Source: Dolichospermum sp. FACHB-1091
Lineage (GTDB): Bacteria; Cyanobacteriota; Cyanobacteriia; Cyanobacteriales; Nostocaceae
Reading direction: 5' to 3'
DNA: 64,000 nt
Assembly: GCF_014697585.1 (NCBI RefSeq)
Contig: NZ_JACJSB010000004.1
Coordinates: 124,001 to 188,000, forward strand
The notes beneath the pieces are model-generated. The model did not search any database and was not told the origin of the DNA. It was given only the letters and a program-made list of their open reading frames with translations. The first letter of the stretch is position 1, and every line of letters starts with the position of its first letter. Made by a program: the position numbers and the translations under genes. Positions 8,697-17,444 of this stretch are shown one piece after another.

Positions 8697-8773
8697 ATTA
8701 TTTTCCTGGTAAATTTTTTCTCGTCTTACGCAAAGGTGCAAAGGCGCGAAAGACCTCTGCATACCTCTGGGTT

Positions 8774-10453
8774 TTAACTGATAGCTTCTGTCACTGATGA
8801 TTCTTCCTGGTGATGTCCGTAGTCATAGGGTCCATGGGTAACAACTGGTAAAACTTCCCAGTTTTCAATCATGGGTGGGGAACTGGTTGTCCATTCTAAA
8901 GTTAAACTTTCCCAGGGGTTGTCACCAGCAATTTCGCCTTTTTGCCAACTGTAAATGGCGTTTAAAGCGAAGGGAATGACGGAAATACCTAAAAGGATTG
9001 CGCCAATGGTGCAAAGCTGGTTTAAGCTGGCAAATTGGGGGTCATACATGGCAACTCGGCGGGGCATTCCTTGTAAACCCAGTTTGTGCATGGGTAGAAA
9101 TGTCAGGTTTGTACCGATGAATGTCAGTATAAAATGAATTCGTCCCCAGGTTTCGTTCATCATTCTACCGGTGATTTTGGGGAACCAGTGATAGATACCT
9201 GCGTAAATCCCAAAGACTGAACCACCAAATAAAACGTAGTGAAAATGACCAACTACGTAATAAGTATCGTGAACGTGAACATCAAAGGGGGCTGTTCCCA
9301 TGGTCACACCGCTTAAACCGCCCATGACGAACATGGAAAGTAAACCGATAGCAAATAACATGGCGCTGGTAAAGCGGATTTTTCCGCCCCAGAGGGTCGC
9401 TACCCAACCGAATATTTTTACACCAGTGGGGACTGCTACTATGAGTGTGGAAATGGTGAAGAACATCCGCATCCATCCAGGTGTACCACTGGTAAACATA
9501 TGGTGTACCCAAACGAATAAACCAACGACGCAAATAGCAACGGTGGAGAAGGCAATGGCTTTATAACCAAAAATCGGTTTTCGGGCGTGGGTGGGAATAA
9601 TTTCGGACATAATTCCGAAAATCGGCAGAATCATTAAATAAACTGCCGGGTGGGAATAAAACCAGAATAAATGTTGGTAAATAACGACATTACCACCTGC
9701 GTCTGGTTTGAAAAAAGATGTCCCGAAGTTAATATCAAATAACAGCAAGATTAAACCTGCTGCTAATACTGGAGTAGATAAAAGTGCGAGGATGGAAGTT
9801 GCTAGAATTGCCCAACAAAATAGGGGAACTTGATCCCATTTCATGCTGGGAACTTTCATCATCAAAATGGTGATGACAAAGTTAATAGAACCTAAAATTG
9901 AAGAAGTTCCAACTAAAACAATGGATAAAATCCATAAACTTTGGGCGTTGTTGGCGGTAACTAAACTTAATGGTGGGTAAGCGGTCCAACCAGATTGAGA
10001 ACCACCAAAGAAAAAACTTAGTAATAGTAATAATCCAGCGACTGGATTTAACCAAAAAGCGATCGCATTTAATTTAGGAAAAGCCATATCTCTAGCACCC
10101 ATCATTAAGGGAACTAGATAGTTACCAAATCCACCAATGGCACTGGGTACAATCCATAGGAAAATCATGATTGTTCCATGATTTGTCATAAAGGCATTGT
10201 AGAGATTTGGATCAATAAAATCTGAGTCTGGTGTGGCTAATTCTGTGCGAATTGCGATCGCCATTAACCCACCAATTAGATAGAATACAAAGGCTGTCAC
10301 TAAATATTGAATACCAATCACTTTGTGATCGGTATTAAATGTGAAATAATCTCTAACTTTCCACGCTGTGGGATGAGAACTATGAGTATTTAGCAGCGTT
10401 GGTGCTTGATTTTCATTAGGTGGAGGATTAACTGGAAAATCTACTTGTGTCAT
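8774..10453 (-). CDS. coxA: Cytochrome c oxidase subunit I
   Basis: A 559-residue heme-copper oxidase catalytic subunit with ~12 transmembrane helices. Ligands visible: heme a His92 (TNHGTIMIF) and His405; CuB His268, His317 and His318 (WVHHMF); heme a3 His403 (GHFHYV); Mg-site His395-Asp396. The Tyr272 that cross-links to His268 lies in YSHPAVY. That motif lacks the D-channel glutamate of HPEVY and matches the A2 subtype. It would reduce O2 to water, which in a heterocyst protects nitrogenase. It sits between coxB and coxC in one operon. Confidence 0.96.
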   Translation of the reverse strand: MTQVDFPVNPPPNENQAPTLLNTHSSHPTAWKVRDYFTFNTDHKVIGIQYLVTAFVFYLIGGLMAIAIRTELATPDSDFIDPNLYNAFMTNHGTIMIFLWIVPSAIGGFGNYLVPLMMGARDMAFPKLNAIAFWLNPVAGLLLLLSFFFGGSQSGWTAYPPLSLVTANNAQSLWILSIVLVGTSSILGSINFVITILMMKVPSMKWDQVPLFCWAILATSILALLSTPVLAAGLILLLFDINFGTSFFKPDAGGNVVIYQHLFWFYSHPAVYLMILPIFGIMSEIIPTHARKPIFGYKAIAFSTVAICVVGLFVWVHHMFTSGTPGWMRMFFTISTLIVAVPTGVKIFGWVATLWGGKIRFTSAMLFAIGLLSMFVMGGLSGVTMGTAPFDVHVHDTYYVVGHFHYVLFGGSVFGIYAGIYHWFPKITGRMMNETWGRIHFILTFIGTNLTFLPMHKLGLQGMPRRVAMYDPQFASLNQLCTIGAILLGISVIPFALNAIYSWQKGEIAGDNPWESLTLEWTTSSPPMIENWEVLPVVTHGPYDYGHHQEESSVTEAIS

Positions 10454-10589
10454 ATTTTTGTTGGTTGTCTTTTGTCAGGTTTCAGTTATTAGCTAATAAT
10501 TAGTAACGACTGAACTTTAGATTTTAAACTTCGATTTTGATGATTCAATATCCAAAATTTTAGACAAGAATCAATCTCAAATCCAAAAT

Positions 10590-11525
10590 CTAAAATTGAT
10601 GGGCTAATGACTCAAGATTTGCGGGAGTTACATCTAAATTCTGAGTGTAGGGGGCTAGAAATTCTGATGGGGATAAATTCTCTAAATTCACAGCCACAGC
10701 CTGATTTATCTCTTGATGTTCAGCAATTTGATTTTCACTCATCCAAGCATCAAAATCTTCTCGTTCATGGACAATTACCTGTGTCCGCATTGAACCATGA
10801 TAACCACCACATAATTCTGCACAAACTACTGGATAAGTACCAGTTTTTGTAGCTGTAAATCGCAGTTGAGTAGGAACACCAGGAATAGCATCTTGTTTGA
10901 GACGAAATTGGGGAACCCAAAAAGAGTGAATTACATCATCTGCGGATAAATTTAATTGGACATCAGTACCCACGGGAACGTGCAATTCTCCAGCAGAAAC
11001 ACCACTTACAGGATAATTAAATAACCACGCAAATTGGATGCCTTTGACATCTACAACTAAATCAGCAGGTTTATTTTTGGTTTGAGGATTTTCACCAATA
11101 CCAATATTAGTTGTATGACTAACATTCATAGCAGTTGTTGACCCATGGTGAGGATGACTACCCACACCAAAACCACCCATTTGGTTATAAATATCAACGC
11201 TGTAAATGCCTAAAAAGATTACAATTACCGTAGGAATTGCTGTCCAAAAAATCTCTAAACTCAAGTTACCTTCTACAGTTACACCATCGGAATTATCTCC
11301 TTTTCGTCGTCTGTAGATAACTAGAAACAGCAGAATTGTCCCTTCAACTACTAAAAAAAGGGCTACTGCAATTGTCAACATGATATTGAAAAAACCATCT
11401 ACCAAAGGCGCTTGTTGCGATGCTGCTTCCGGTAATAAATGATGATTTTGACCAATCCAGATACTGATAGGGGCTATGATCATCCCAGCTAACAGTGTCC
11501 ACAGCGAAACAGGAACTTTTTGCAT
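10590..11525 (-). CDS. coxB: Cytochrome c oxidase subunit II
   Basis: A 311-residue subunit with two transmembrane helices (~45-72 and ~92-112) and a periplasmic/lumenal cupredoxin domain. The CuA site is complete: His200, Cys235, Glu237, Cys239, His243 and Met246 in CAELCGGYHGSM. A His-rich patch (SHPHHGS) lies in the loop after helix 2. It accepts electrons from cytochrome c6 or plastocyanin-type donors. It is the first gene of the coxBAC operon, and the ~400-bp gap upstream to fdxB should hold the promoter. Confidence 0.95.
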   Translation of the reverse strand: MQKVPVSLWTLLAGMIIAPISIWIGQNHHLLPEAASQQAPLVDGFFNIMLTIAVALFLVVEGTILLFLVIYRRRKGDNSDGVTVEGNLSLEIFWTAIPTVIVIFLGIYSVDIYNQMGGFGVGSHPHHGSTTAMNVSHTTNIGIGENPQTKNKPADLVVDVKGIQFAWLFNYPVSGVSAGELHVPVGTDVQLNLSADDVIHSFWVPQFRLKQDAIPGVPTQLRFTATKTGTYPVVCAELCGGYHGSMRTQVIVHEREDFDAWMSENQIAEHQEINQAVAVNLENLSPSEFLAPYTQNLDVTPANLESLAHQF

Positions 11526-11936
11526 AAATGCTACCTGCTTTGTAAACAGTAATAAAACAATAGTCAGTGAAGATAGACTTTGTTTCTATAGATCAATAAT
11601 TCTCTTTTACAGAGAGAATCATCTTTTTATTTTTCACTATTACTGTTCTAACTTGTAACTAGCAAAAAATGGCTAAACTTCCATATTTTTTCATATTGAT
11701 AACCACAAAATCCCCGACTTCTTGAAAAAATCGAGGATCTGAGAATTAATATTTTCATAAGCCAAATATAAGTAGAAAAAATACTAGCAAGTATGATTTT
11801 TTAGATAATAACAATTGAAGATCTACGTTTCTGTTTACCTTGAACTTTTCAAATAAATTCTGTAAATATCGAGATTACCCTCTAGTTACCTTGCTGAGAA
11901 TGACAAAAATCAACTGTTTAAAAATTACCCAAAATG
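11526..11936. other. Intergenic region upstream of coxB
   Basis: About 410 bp between coxB and the 3' end of fdxB. It contains the hairpin at 11710-11740 and is otherwise AT-rich with no open frame of note. It must carry the coxBAC promoter. I found no clear GTA-N8-TAC (NtcA) site. Confidence 0.6.
11710..11740. terminator. CCCCGACTT-family hairpin 3' of fdxB
   Basis: ATCCCCGACTT CTTGAAAAA then TCGAGGAT, an imperfect copy of the hairpin at 1295. It lies downstream of fdxB and upstream of coxB on the same strand, so it may end the fdxB transcript and insulate coxB. Confidence 0.45.
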
Positions 11937-12230
11937 TTACTGGTCTAAAGTGGTATGACTGTAACAATTCTTGGGACAAATCCGAGAACAAGCTTCACAA
12001 CCAATACAGTTTTCTGGCTTAATAACAACCATTACTTTCCGTTCAATTTCCTCATCATCTTCATCTTCTACAAATTCACCTTCTTCGTTCAAAGCCATTA
12101 AGCCCAAAACTTTATGACCACAAACTTTCATACATCTGCCACAACCAATACATTTATCTTTGTCAATTTCTTGAGCAAATTTAGGAGTCCAAGCAGTACC
12201 TCCAAAAGTCAATCCTGTGAATGTAGCCAT
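11937..12230 (-). CDS. fdxB: nif-type 2x[4Fe-4S] ferredoxin (ferredoxin III)
   Basis: A 97-residue ferredoxin with two cluster motifs: Cys27/30/33/37 ([11 protein letters not shown]) and Cys75/78/81/85 ([11 protein letters not shown], with Cys89 after it). An acidic insert (EDEDDEEIE) lies between the halves. The start [11 protein letters not shown] and this spacing fit the nif-specific ferredoxin III family. It supplies low-potential electrons or supports nitrogenase cofactor assembly. The gene lies back to back with cnfR across a 930-bp gap, as in Anabaena 7120 (asr2513/all2512, from memory). Confidence 0.9.
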   Translation of the reverse strand: MATFTGLTFGGTAWTPKFAQEIDKDKCIGCGRCMKVCGHKVLGLMALNEEGEFVEDEDDEEIERKVMVVIKPENCIGCEACSRICPKNCYSHTTLDQ

Positions 12231-13158
12231 GAATCGAACCTCAGCAATTTTAGCTAGATGTTAGTTAATCCTTTAATCTTCATACTAGCCTAATATTTAA
12301 TTTTTTCAATCACAAAAATTAACTTTTTTGTCAAATTTTGATGACTTGCTAAACAATATTATTTATTTTTAGTTACTTATTATTATTAAATAATAACACT
12401 TATTGATAAATTTTCACTGTCTTGTTAGATAAAAGGCTTATTAACCAAAGTTTTTCAAGATTGTGTTTAAATTTATTTTCTCAATAAACCTGAGTCAATT
12501 AGCCAAAAAATACCTTAATTAATAGCAATTATTATCAATTATTTCAACTAATTATTAACTTAATTGACTAGCTATTTGCGAATATTTTTTAGTTAGATCA
12601 AAATATCATCTTCATGGTATTTATAAATACAAAGTTAAACAAATAATTTACTTCATTTTTGAACCATTTTGTGCCTAACTCCTCAAGATGTTCATGAAAA
12701 ACATTTAGACTAATTCATATAGCCCAGCATAAACATTATCACAATAAATATCTAGGTAAATATTAAGAAATTCCGCCAAGCTCATACTGAACAATCTTAT
12801 TCAAATCTTTATGAAATTTATAGTTAATGAAGAAGTAATAAAGCCTAACTTTGTCAAATATCAATAGCTACAAAATCTGGCTTCATCAACCCTATAAGTA
12901 ATTAATCAGAGGATAAAAATATCTTCTCGTTATAGAGGTAATTGGGTAACAAATTATGAATCAAAAGGACACATTATAGCAGTTCTTATGTATTTAATCT
13001 CCTTCCTCCTTCGCGCCTTTGCTTCTTAGCGTCTACTCTTCGAGATCACTAAGAGTGATAGCGCGAAACCAAATCTAAATGTAGTTCATTTATCTAAAAA
13101 TTTCTGTAAGGGGAGACTTGAGCCAAACATCTCAACGATTAAAGTAGGAAGACCTCCT
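12231..13158. other. Long divergent intergenic region fdxB-cnfR
   Basis: About 930 bp, very AT-rich, with no plausible gene. It must contain the divergent promoters of fdxB and cnfR. It holds the palindrome at 12617 and, near 13000-13065, a degenerate copy of the GCGCCTTTGC/AGCG-type intergenic repeat. A GGAAGACCTCCT segment precedes the cnfR ATG. Confidence 0.6.
12617..12630. promoter_or_regulatory. Candidate NtcA-type palindrome
   Basis: GTATTTATAAATAC is a perfect 14-bp palindrome that fits the NtcA consensus GTA-N8-TAC. It lies between fdxB and cnfR, two genes expected to respond to nitrogen step-down. It is several hundred bases from either start and I see no good -10 box at the canonical 22-bp distance, so it may be chance in AT-rich DNA. 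Confidence 0.3.
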
Positions 13159-14748
13159 ATGCCGCATATAATTCCTAATAACAATTGCGTGGGATGTGAC
13201 AACTGCCGACCCCTATGTCCTACGGGTGCAATCAAAATCGAAGATGATGAATATTGGGTTGATCCTGTCCTTTGTAATAATTGTGATGGTCATTATTCAC
13301 AACCACAATGCGTAATTGCTTGTCCAACTAATGCCCCTATACCTATACGGGCAAAAAAGGGAAGATGCAAAATTGAACCACGAGATGCTACCAGTTCCGA
13401 TTTATTTTCTAATGGTAAGAATAACCCCTTTGCTTCAGCAATAGTTATCTGGGAAGCTTGTAATCTATTAGCACAAAGGACATCTTTACAATGGCAAAAA
13501 AATGAACAAGGTAATTTGCATTACAGCCGCTCAGTTAATCAAGGAAAAGGGACAATTTCTTTTCAAATTCAAAACCTATTTCCAGTTAATAACCGCACTA
13601 ATAGTAATTTACAAGCAATTGATGATTTAGATATTCGTGCTGCTTGTATTCATCTGATTTTTGCGGCTAAAATCACAGCCTTAGATCAACCTTGGCAAGA
13701 AGAATTTACCATTGATGAACGACAAATTGAACAGTATTTGGGCTTGGAAAAACGTAAGGATCTGAGCAAAAGTACCAAACTCGGTTTAATCAAGAATATC
13801 GTTTATCAAACCTGTTCTCTCATGGTTTCTATTGACTGGCCGCAACAAGGTAGAGTTCCCAGTTTTGCTATTAAAGATAGTTATCTCTGGAATTTGATAG
13901 ATACTCAACACCATTTTCAAGAAGATGATCAAGGGTGTAAATATTTGATTGGTCTAACATTTACAATCAAAGCTGGAATTTGGACGCAACATTTTTGCAA
14001 CAGACAAGGATGTAAAGAACGCACTGCATTTTATCAATATGGCAGCCTTCCTAAAACCTTATTAACCACGGTTATGAGTTTGTGGCAACAACATGAAGGT
14101 GCTGTTAGACTCATGCTTTGGTTATTATTTAAAACTAAAATGGGTAGGGAACAACGCATCACTATTCCTACCTTACTGCGCGTTGCTTATGGTGAAGAAA
14201 AACTGACTCAAGCTTCTAAACATAGGGAAGAGCGAAAACGCTTACTTAAAGCCTATGAAAATGATTTAGAAGTTCTCAATCATTATGGAATTAAACCATT
14301 ATTTGATCCTGTCACCTATCCCCCAGAAATTCAACCTTTGTGGGCTAAATTAGTTGATATTCCTGAAGATCCTGATCAAGCTTTAGAATTTTGGATTAAT
14401 GACGGTAGTGGTGAAAATCGTCTCACAGATAGCGGACCTCGTGGTAAATGGAATCTGCTTCTGAATGCGCGAATTTTAGCTTTTGAACTGCCTCCAGATT
14501 GGGAAAAGCATTCAGAATCAGATAAGAAACAACGTCGCACTACTAAACCTAAAAGCAATCATCAACAAACAGGTAATTTACTAGGGGAACAAGTGATAGA
14601 AGGACGCAAAAGAATGAACCTTTCCCAAAGGGAATTAGCTAAGTTAATGGAAAAAAGCCAAAGCTGGATTCGTGATGTGGAAAAAGGTCGTTTAAAAGCT
14701 AAATTAGATGATCAAATGCTCTTGAGACAATTGCTAGATATTCCTTAA
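13159..14748 (+). CDS. cnfR: CnfR/PatB, ferredoxin-domain transcriptional activator of nif genes
   Basis: A 529-residue regulator. The N-terminus carries two [4Fe-4S] motifs: Cys10/13/16/20 and Cys39/42/51/55. The middle ~400 residues are the CnfR-specific region, including a CNRQGCKERTAFYQYG segment. The C-terminal ~35 residues form a Cro/XRE helix-turn-helix (NLSQRELAKLMEKSQSWIRDVEKGR). This architecture and length match Anabaena PatB/CnfR (all2512), which activates nif genes in heterocysts under low oxygen, presumably sensing oxygen through the clusters. It is divergent from fdxB and adjacent to coxBAC, as in that strain. Confidence 0.93.
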   Translation: MPHIIPNNNCVGCDNCRPLCPTGAIKIEDDEYWVDPVLCNNCDGHYSQPQCVIACPTNAPIPIRAKKGRCKIEPRDATSSDLFSNGKNNPFASAIVIWEACNLLAQRTSLQWQKNEQGNLHYSRSVNQGKGTISFQIQNLFPVNNRTNSNLQAIDDLDIRAACIHLIFAAKITALDQPWQEEFTIDERQIEQYLGLEKRKDLSKSTKLGLIKNIVYQTCSLMVSIDWPQQGRVPSFAIKDSYLWNLIDTQHHFQEDDQGCKYLIGLTFTIKAGIWTQHFCNRQGCKERTAFYQYGSLPKTLLTTVMSLWQQHEGAVRLMLWLLFKTKMGREQRITIPTLLRVAYGEEKLTQASKHREERKRLLKAYENDLEVLNHYGIKPLFDPVTYPPEIQPLWAKLVDIPEDPDQALEFWINDGSGENRLTDSGPRGKWNLLLNARILAFELPPDWEKHSESDKKQRRTTKPKSNHQQTGNLLGEQVIEGRKRMNLSQRELAKLMEKSQSWIRDVEKGRLKAKLDDQMLLRQLLDIP

Positions 14749-14756
14749 TTTAAAAT

Positions 14757-14789
14757 AGATCCCCGATTTCTTCAAGAAGTCAGGGATCT
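14757..14789. terminator. CCCCGACTT-family hairpin between convergent genes
   Basis: AGATCCCCGATTTCTT / AAGAAGTCAGGGATCT, an almost perfect palindrome 9 bp after the cnfR stop and 30 bp from the stop of the convergent minus-strand gene. Probably a bidirectional terminator. Confidence 0.6.
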
Positions 14790-14819
14790 GGATCTGGTGA
14801 CAATGATCTCTTAACTATC

Positions 14820-15794
14820 TTAACTATAAGTTGCCACTTTTTCAGCTACCAACCAAAGATTAGATACGGCATATTTCATACATACTACTTCTTGTGCAGC
14901 ATGACAAGAAACTTTCAGAGTTTGTGTTTTTAAATTATCTTTTACAAGTTTGGCTTGGTAAGTGTAGAGTGTCCCAGAGGGTTTTTCAAAACTTAACTCA
15001 CCCAAAATTGTCTGATTATCTAAACTCTTTTCTAGTATCTTACCTGTTACTTTATAATTAAACCAATCCCATCCTAAACGCAGGATAAGTTCTTTTTCCA
15101 AAATTTGCAACGGATTAGGCAATATGCCCCAACCACGATAAATTTTATTGAAGCATTCTATATCCCCACTATGGTTAAGAATTGATTGAAAGCTATTTTG
15201 ATCAAGAATCCCATAATATCTTCCTTCGGGAAAATCTATGGCTGTGGGAGCAAATCTATGACCACCAAAATGGCTCGATTTCCAAATTCTTACCTGATTT
15301 AATTGTAAATCAGAAATTGTATTTTGAGCATAAAAATAAAAAGGATTACCATATCTCGCACAACATTGATCATGGCTACCATGGGTACATATTAATATAT
15401 CCCTGTTGAGATGAGATTCTATTTCATAATCAGGATTAAAACCTGCTAAATATTTACTAATAACTCCCGCTGCTTTTTCAATATTCGGTAGTTTAAATTC
15501 TTGCTTACTGTATCCTTTGATTAATCCCTTTTGCTGCTGATAAATTAATAAAGTTGTCTCTTTAACTCTATGGGATTGATCATTAGCAATTAGGAGAAAA
15601 CAAATTGGCATTTTAGCACCTTTGACTTCTTCTACTAAAATCCGTAAGTTGTCGGGAACCCATTTGGAATTGAAGGCTTCATAGGTCCAGGGTGTAGGAC
15701 ATTCTACTAAAATATAGGTCTGGTAGTTGGTAGCAGTACCAATGATATCTTCTTGTAGTTGTCGTGAATTATCAGCACAAAAAAATTTATTCAT
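14820..15794 (-). CDS. Sucrase/ferredoxin-like family protein
   Basis: A 324-residue protein with the sucrase/ferredoxin-like (thioredoxin-fold [2Fe-2S]-type) signature. CTHGSHDQCCARYG lies near the middle and WKSSHFGGHRFAPTAIDFP follows. An N-terminal ADNSRQLQEDIIGTATNYQ segment begins the first half-domain. Cysteines and histidines in these motifs probably hold a thioredoxin-like [2Fe-2S] cluster. Function in cyanobacteria is not settled and the "sucrase" name is historical. It is convergent with cnfR and next to a long empty gap upstream. Electron transfer is the most likely role. Confidence 0.8.
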   Translation of the reverse strand: MNKFFCADNSRQLQEDIIGTATNYQTYILVECPTPWTYEAFNSKWVPDNLRILVEEVKGAKMPICFLLIANDQSHRVKETTLLIYQQQKGLIKGYSKQEFKLPNIEKAAGVISKYLAGFNPDYEIESHLNRDILICTHGSHDQCCARYGNPFYFYAQNTISDLQLNQVRIWKSSHFGGHRFAPTAIDFPEGRYYGILDQNSFQSILNHSGDIECFNKIYRGWGILPNPLQILEKELILRLGWDWFNYKVTGKILEKSLDNQTILGELSFEKPSGTLYTYQAKLVKDNLKTQTLKVSCHAAQEVVCMKYAVSNLWLVAEKVATYS

Positions 15795-16434
15795 TTACAC
15801 TTACTCAAGGATGGATTTTATGGACAATTGTTAGCAGAAATTCAGGTGGACACTTGATCATATTCTCATTTTTTCAAGTTTTTCCGGCTAAATAAATTCT
15901 GTGATCAAAAATGTAATCATCTCAAATATAGATTTTTTACATTTTAGTAGGGGAATCTATATAATATTTTTTATACTTTATATCTGTTTTGACTAGCATT
16001 TTTAATCTTTTCTGTTGACTCCTAAATGATGTTTTTCCTCAATTATCTAAATAAAAAATCCTACCTTTTGTCTGTATACCCAATAGCATACATTCACTAA
16101 CTTTTAAGTTATATTTCAAATTATAGCTGAATTTATCTATATTGCAAAAAATTCTCAATAATTTTTTAAAAAAACCAGGTCTGAGGACTAAAGTCCTGAC
16201 TACAATCTCAAATATACATAAGTTAACAAAAATTTAGCATCACTATGATTGCATTTATAAATGTAATAAATTAGGTTATATATATGTTACAAGGATAATT
16301 AATCCAAAAATACCAGAAATATTTTAGATCCGGGCTGTGAAGATGGTTTCCTAATGCACTACAAAAAAATTATAATTAAGTAATCATGGTGAATGGTTGA
16401 TAGTTGTTTCCTAGACTCCCTATTGTTTAATTAT
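15795..16434. other. AT-rich intergenic region
   Basis: About 640 bp between two divergent genes with no convincing frame. It has a small hairpin (GAGGACTAAAGTCCTGAC near 16182-16200), a common short cyanobacterial repeat. It presumably carries both promoters. Confidence 0.5.
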
Positions 16435-17403
16435 ATGACATTAATCTTATCTTTGGACTTTGGCGGTACAAAATTAGCAGCAGCGACAGTTAAGGCTGGT
16501 ACTAGAGAGTGGTTGTATCATGAATCACGGTTTTCTCCTGCAAATGCTGATGCTTTAAGTGATTTAGAAATTATGCGATCGCTCATCAAATCTGTGTTAA
16601 AAGGAAATAAACCGGATGCTATTGGTATCAGCTTTGGTGGTCCAGTGGACGCAACCACAGGTTTAGTAAGACTATCTCATCATGTTCCGGGGTGGGAAAA
16701 TGTTCCTCTCAAACAGCTATTTGAGGAAGATTATAATGTACCTGTAAGTATAGATAATGATGCTAATGTTGCAGCTATCGGTGAATATCGCTTTGGGGCT
16801 GGACAAGGATATGATAGCTTATTTTATATTACCATTAGTACGGGTGTTGGCGGAGGCTGGATAATTAATGGCAAACTCTGGCGAGGTGCATTAGGCATGG
16901 CAGGGGAAATTGGTCATATAGTAGTAGATCCTAGAGGTCCATTATGCTTATGTGGCAAACGAGGATGTGTAGAACGGTTGGCCTCTGGCCCTTACATGGC
17001 ACAAAATGCGCGAGAAATGCTGGAAAAAGAACTACCCAGCGCTGAGGGTAAAGCCAGAGGAGAAATACTTAGGTATTTGATCGGTAATAATCTGGATTTA
17101 CTCACGGGAAAAGTCGTCAGTGCTGCCGCATCCTACGGAGATGAAATCGCCCAAGAGGTATTATATAGGGGGGCGTGGGCTTTGGGAGTAGGTATTGGTA
17201 ATGTAGCCAATCTTATGAATCCCCAACGCTTTGTTTTAGGTGGTGGTGTGACTAAAGCGGGTGATAATTTTTGGGCTGCGGTGCGAAAAGTAGCCAGAGA
17301 AACCGCATTACCAGAGGTGAATTTTGAAATTGTCCGGGCATTGTTGGGTGATGATGCACCTTTATGGGGTGCTGTTGCTTTGGGTCTAGATTTATTAAAT
17401 TAG
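16435..17403 (+). CDS. ROK-family sugar kinase (glucokinase-like)
   Basis: A 322-residue ROK protein. ATP-binding DFGGTKLAA lies at the start. The catalytic region is DNDANVAAIGEYRFGAG, followed by STGVGGGWI and the zinc motif CLCGKRGCVE with the preceding GEIGH. These mark it as an ROK hexokinase, most often a glucokinase. I place the start at the ATG beginning MTLILSLDFGG. A longer frame from 16393 adds 14 residues with no homology to the usual N-terminus. It is a single gene, convergent with the ABC exporter. Confidence 0.88.
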   Translation: MTLILSLDFGGTKLAAATVKAGTREWLYHESRFSPANADALSDLEIMRSLIKSVLKGNKPDAIGISFGGPVDATTGLVRLSHHVPGWENVPLKQLFEEDYNVPVSIDNDANVAAIGEYRFGAGQGYDSLFYITISTGVGGGWIINGKLWRGALGMAGEIGHIVVDPRGPLCLCGKRGCVERLASGPYMAQNAREMLEKELPSAEGKARGEILRYLIGNNLDLLTGKVVSAAASYGDEIAQEVLYRGAWALGVGIGNVANLMNPQRFVLGGGVTKAGDNFWAAVRKVARETALPEVNFEIVRALLGDDAPLWGAVALGLDLLN

Positions 17404-17444
17404 GTTTTTTCACGCAGAGTCGCAGAGAGAAATTGGCTTCTGGT

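Noticed and set aside
8697-8762. Longer coxC start adding 22 residues (MQRSFAPLHLCVRREKIYQE)
   Set aside because: The extra codons fall in a GCAAAGG-type intergenic repeat; a proper AGGAAAATA site lies before the inner ATG.
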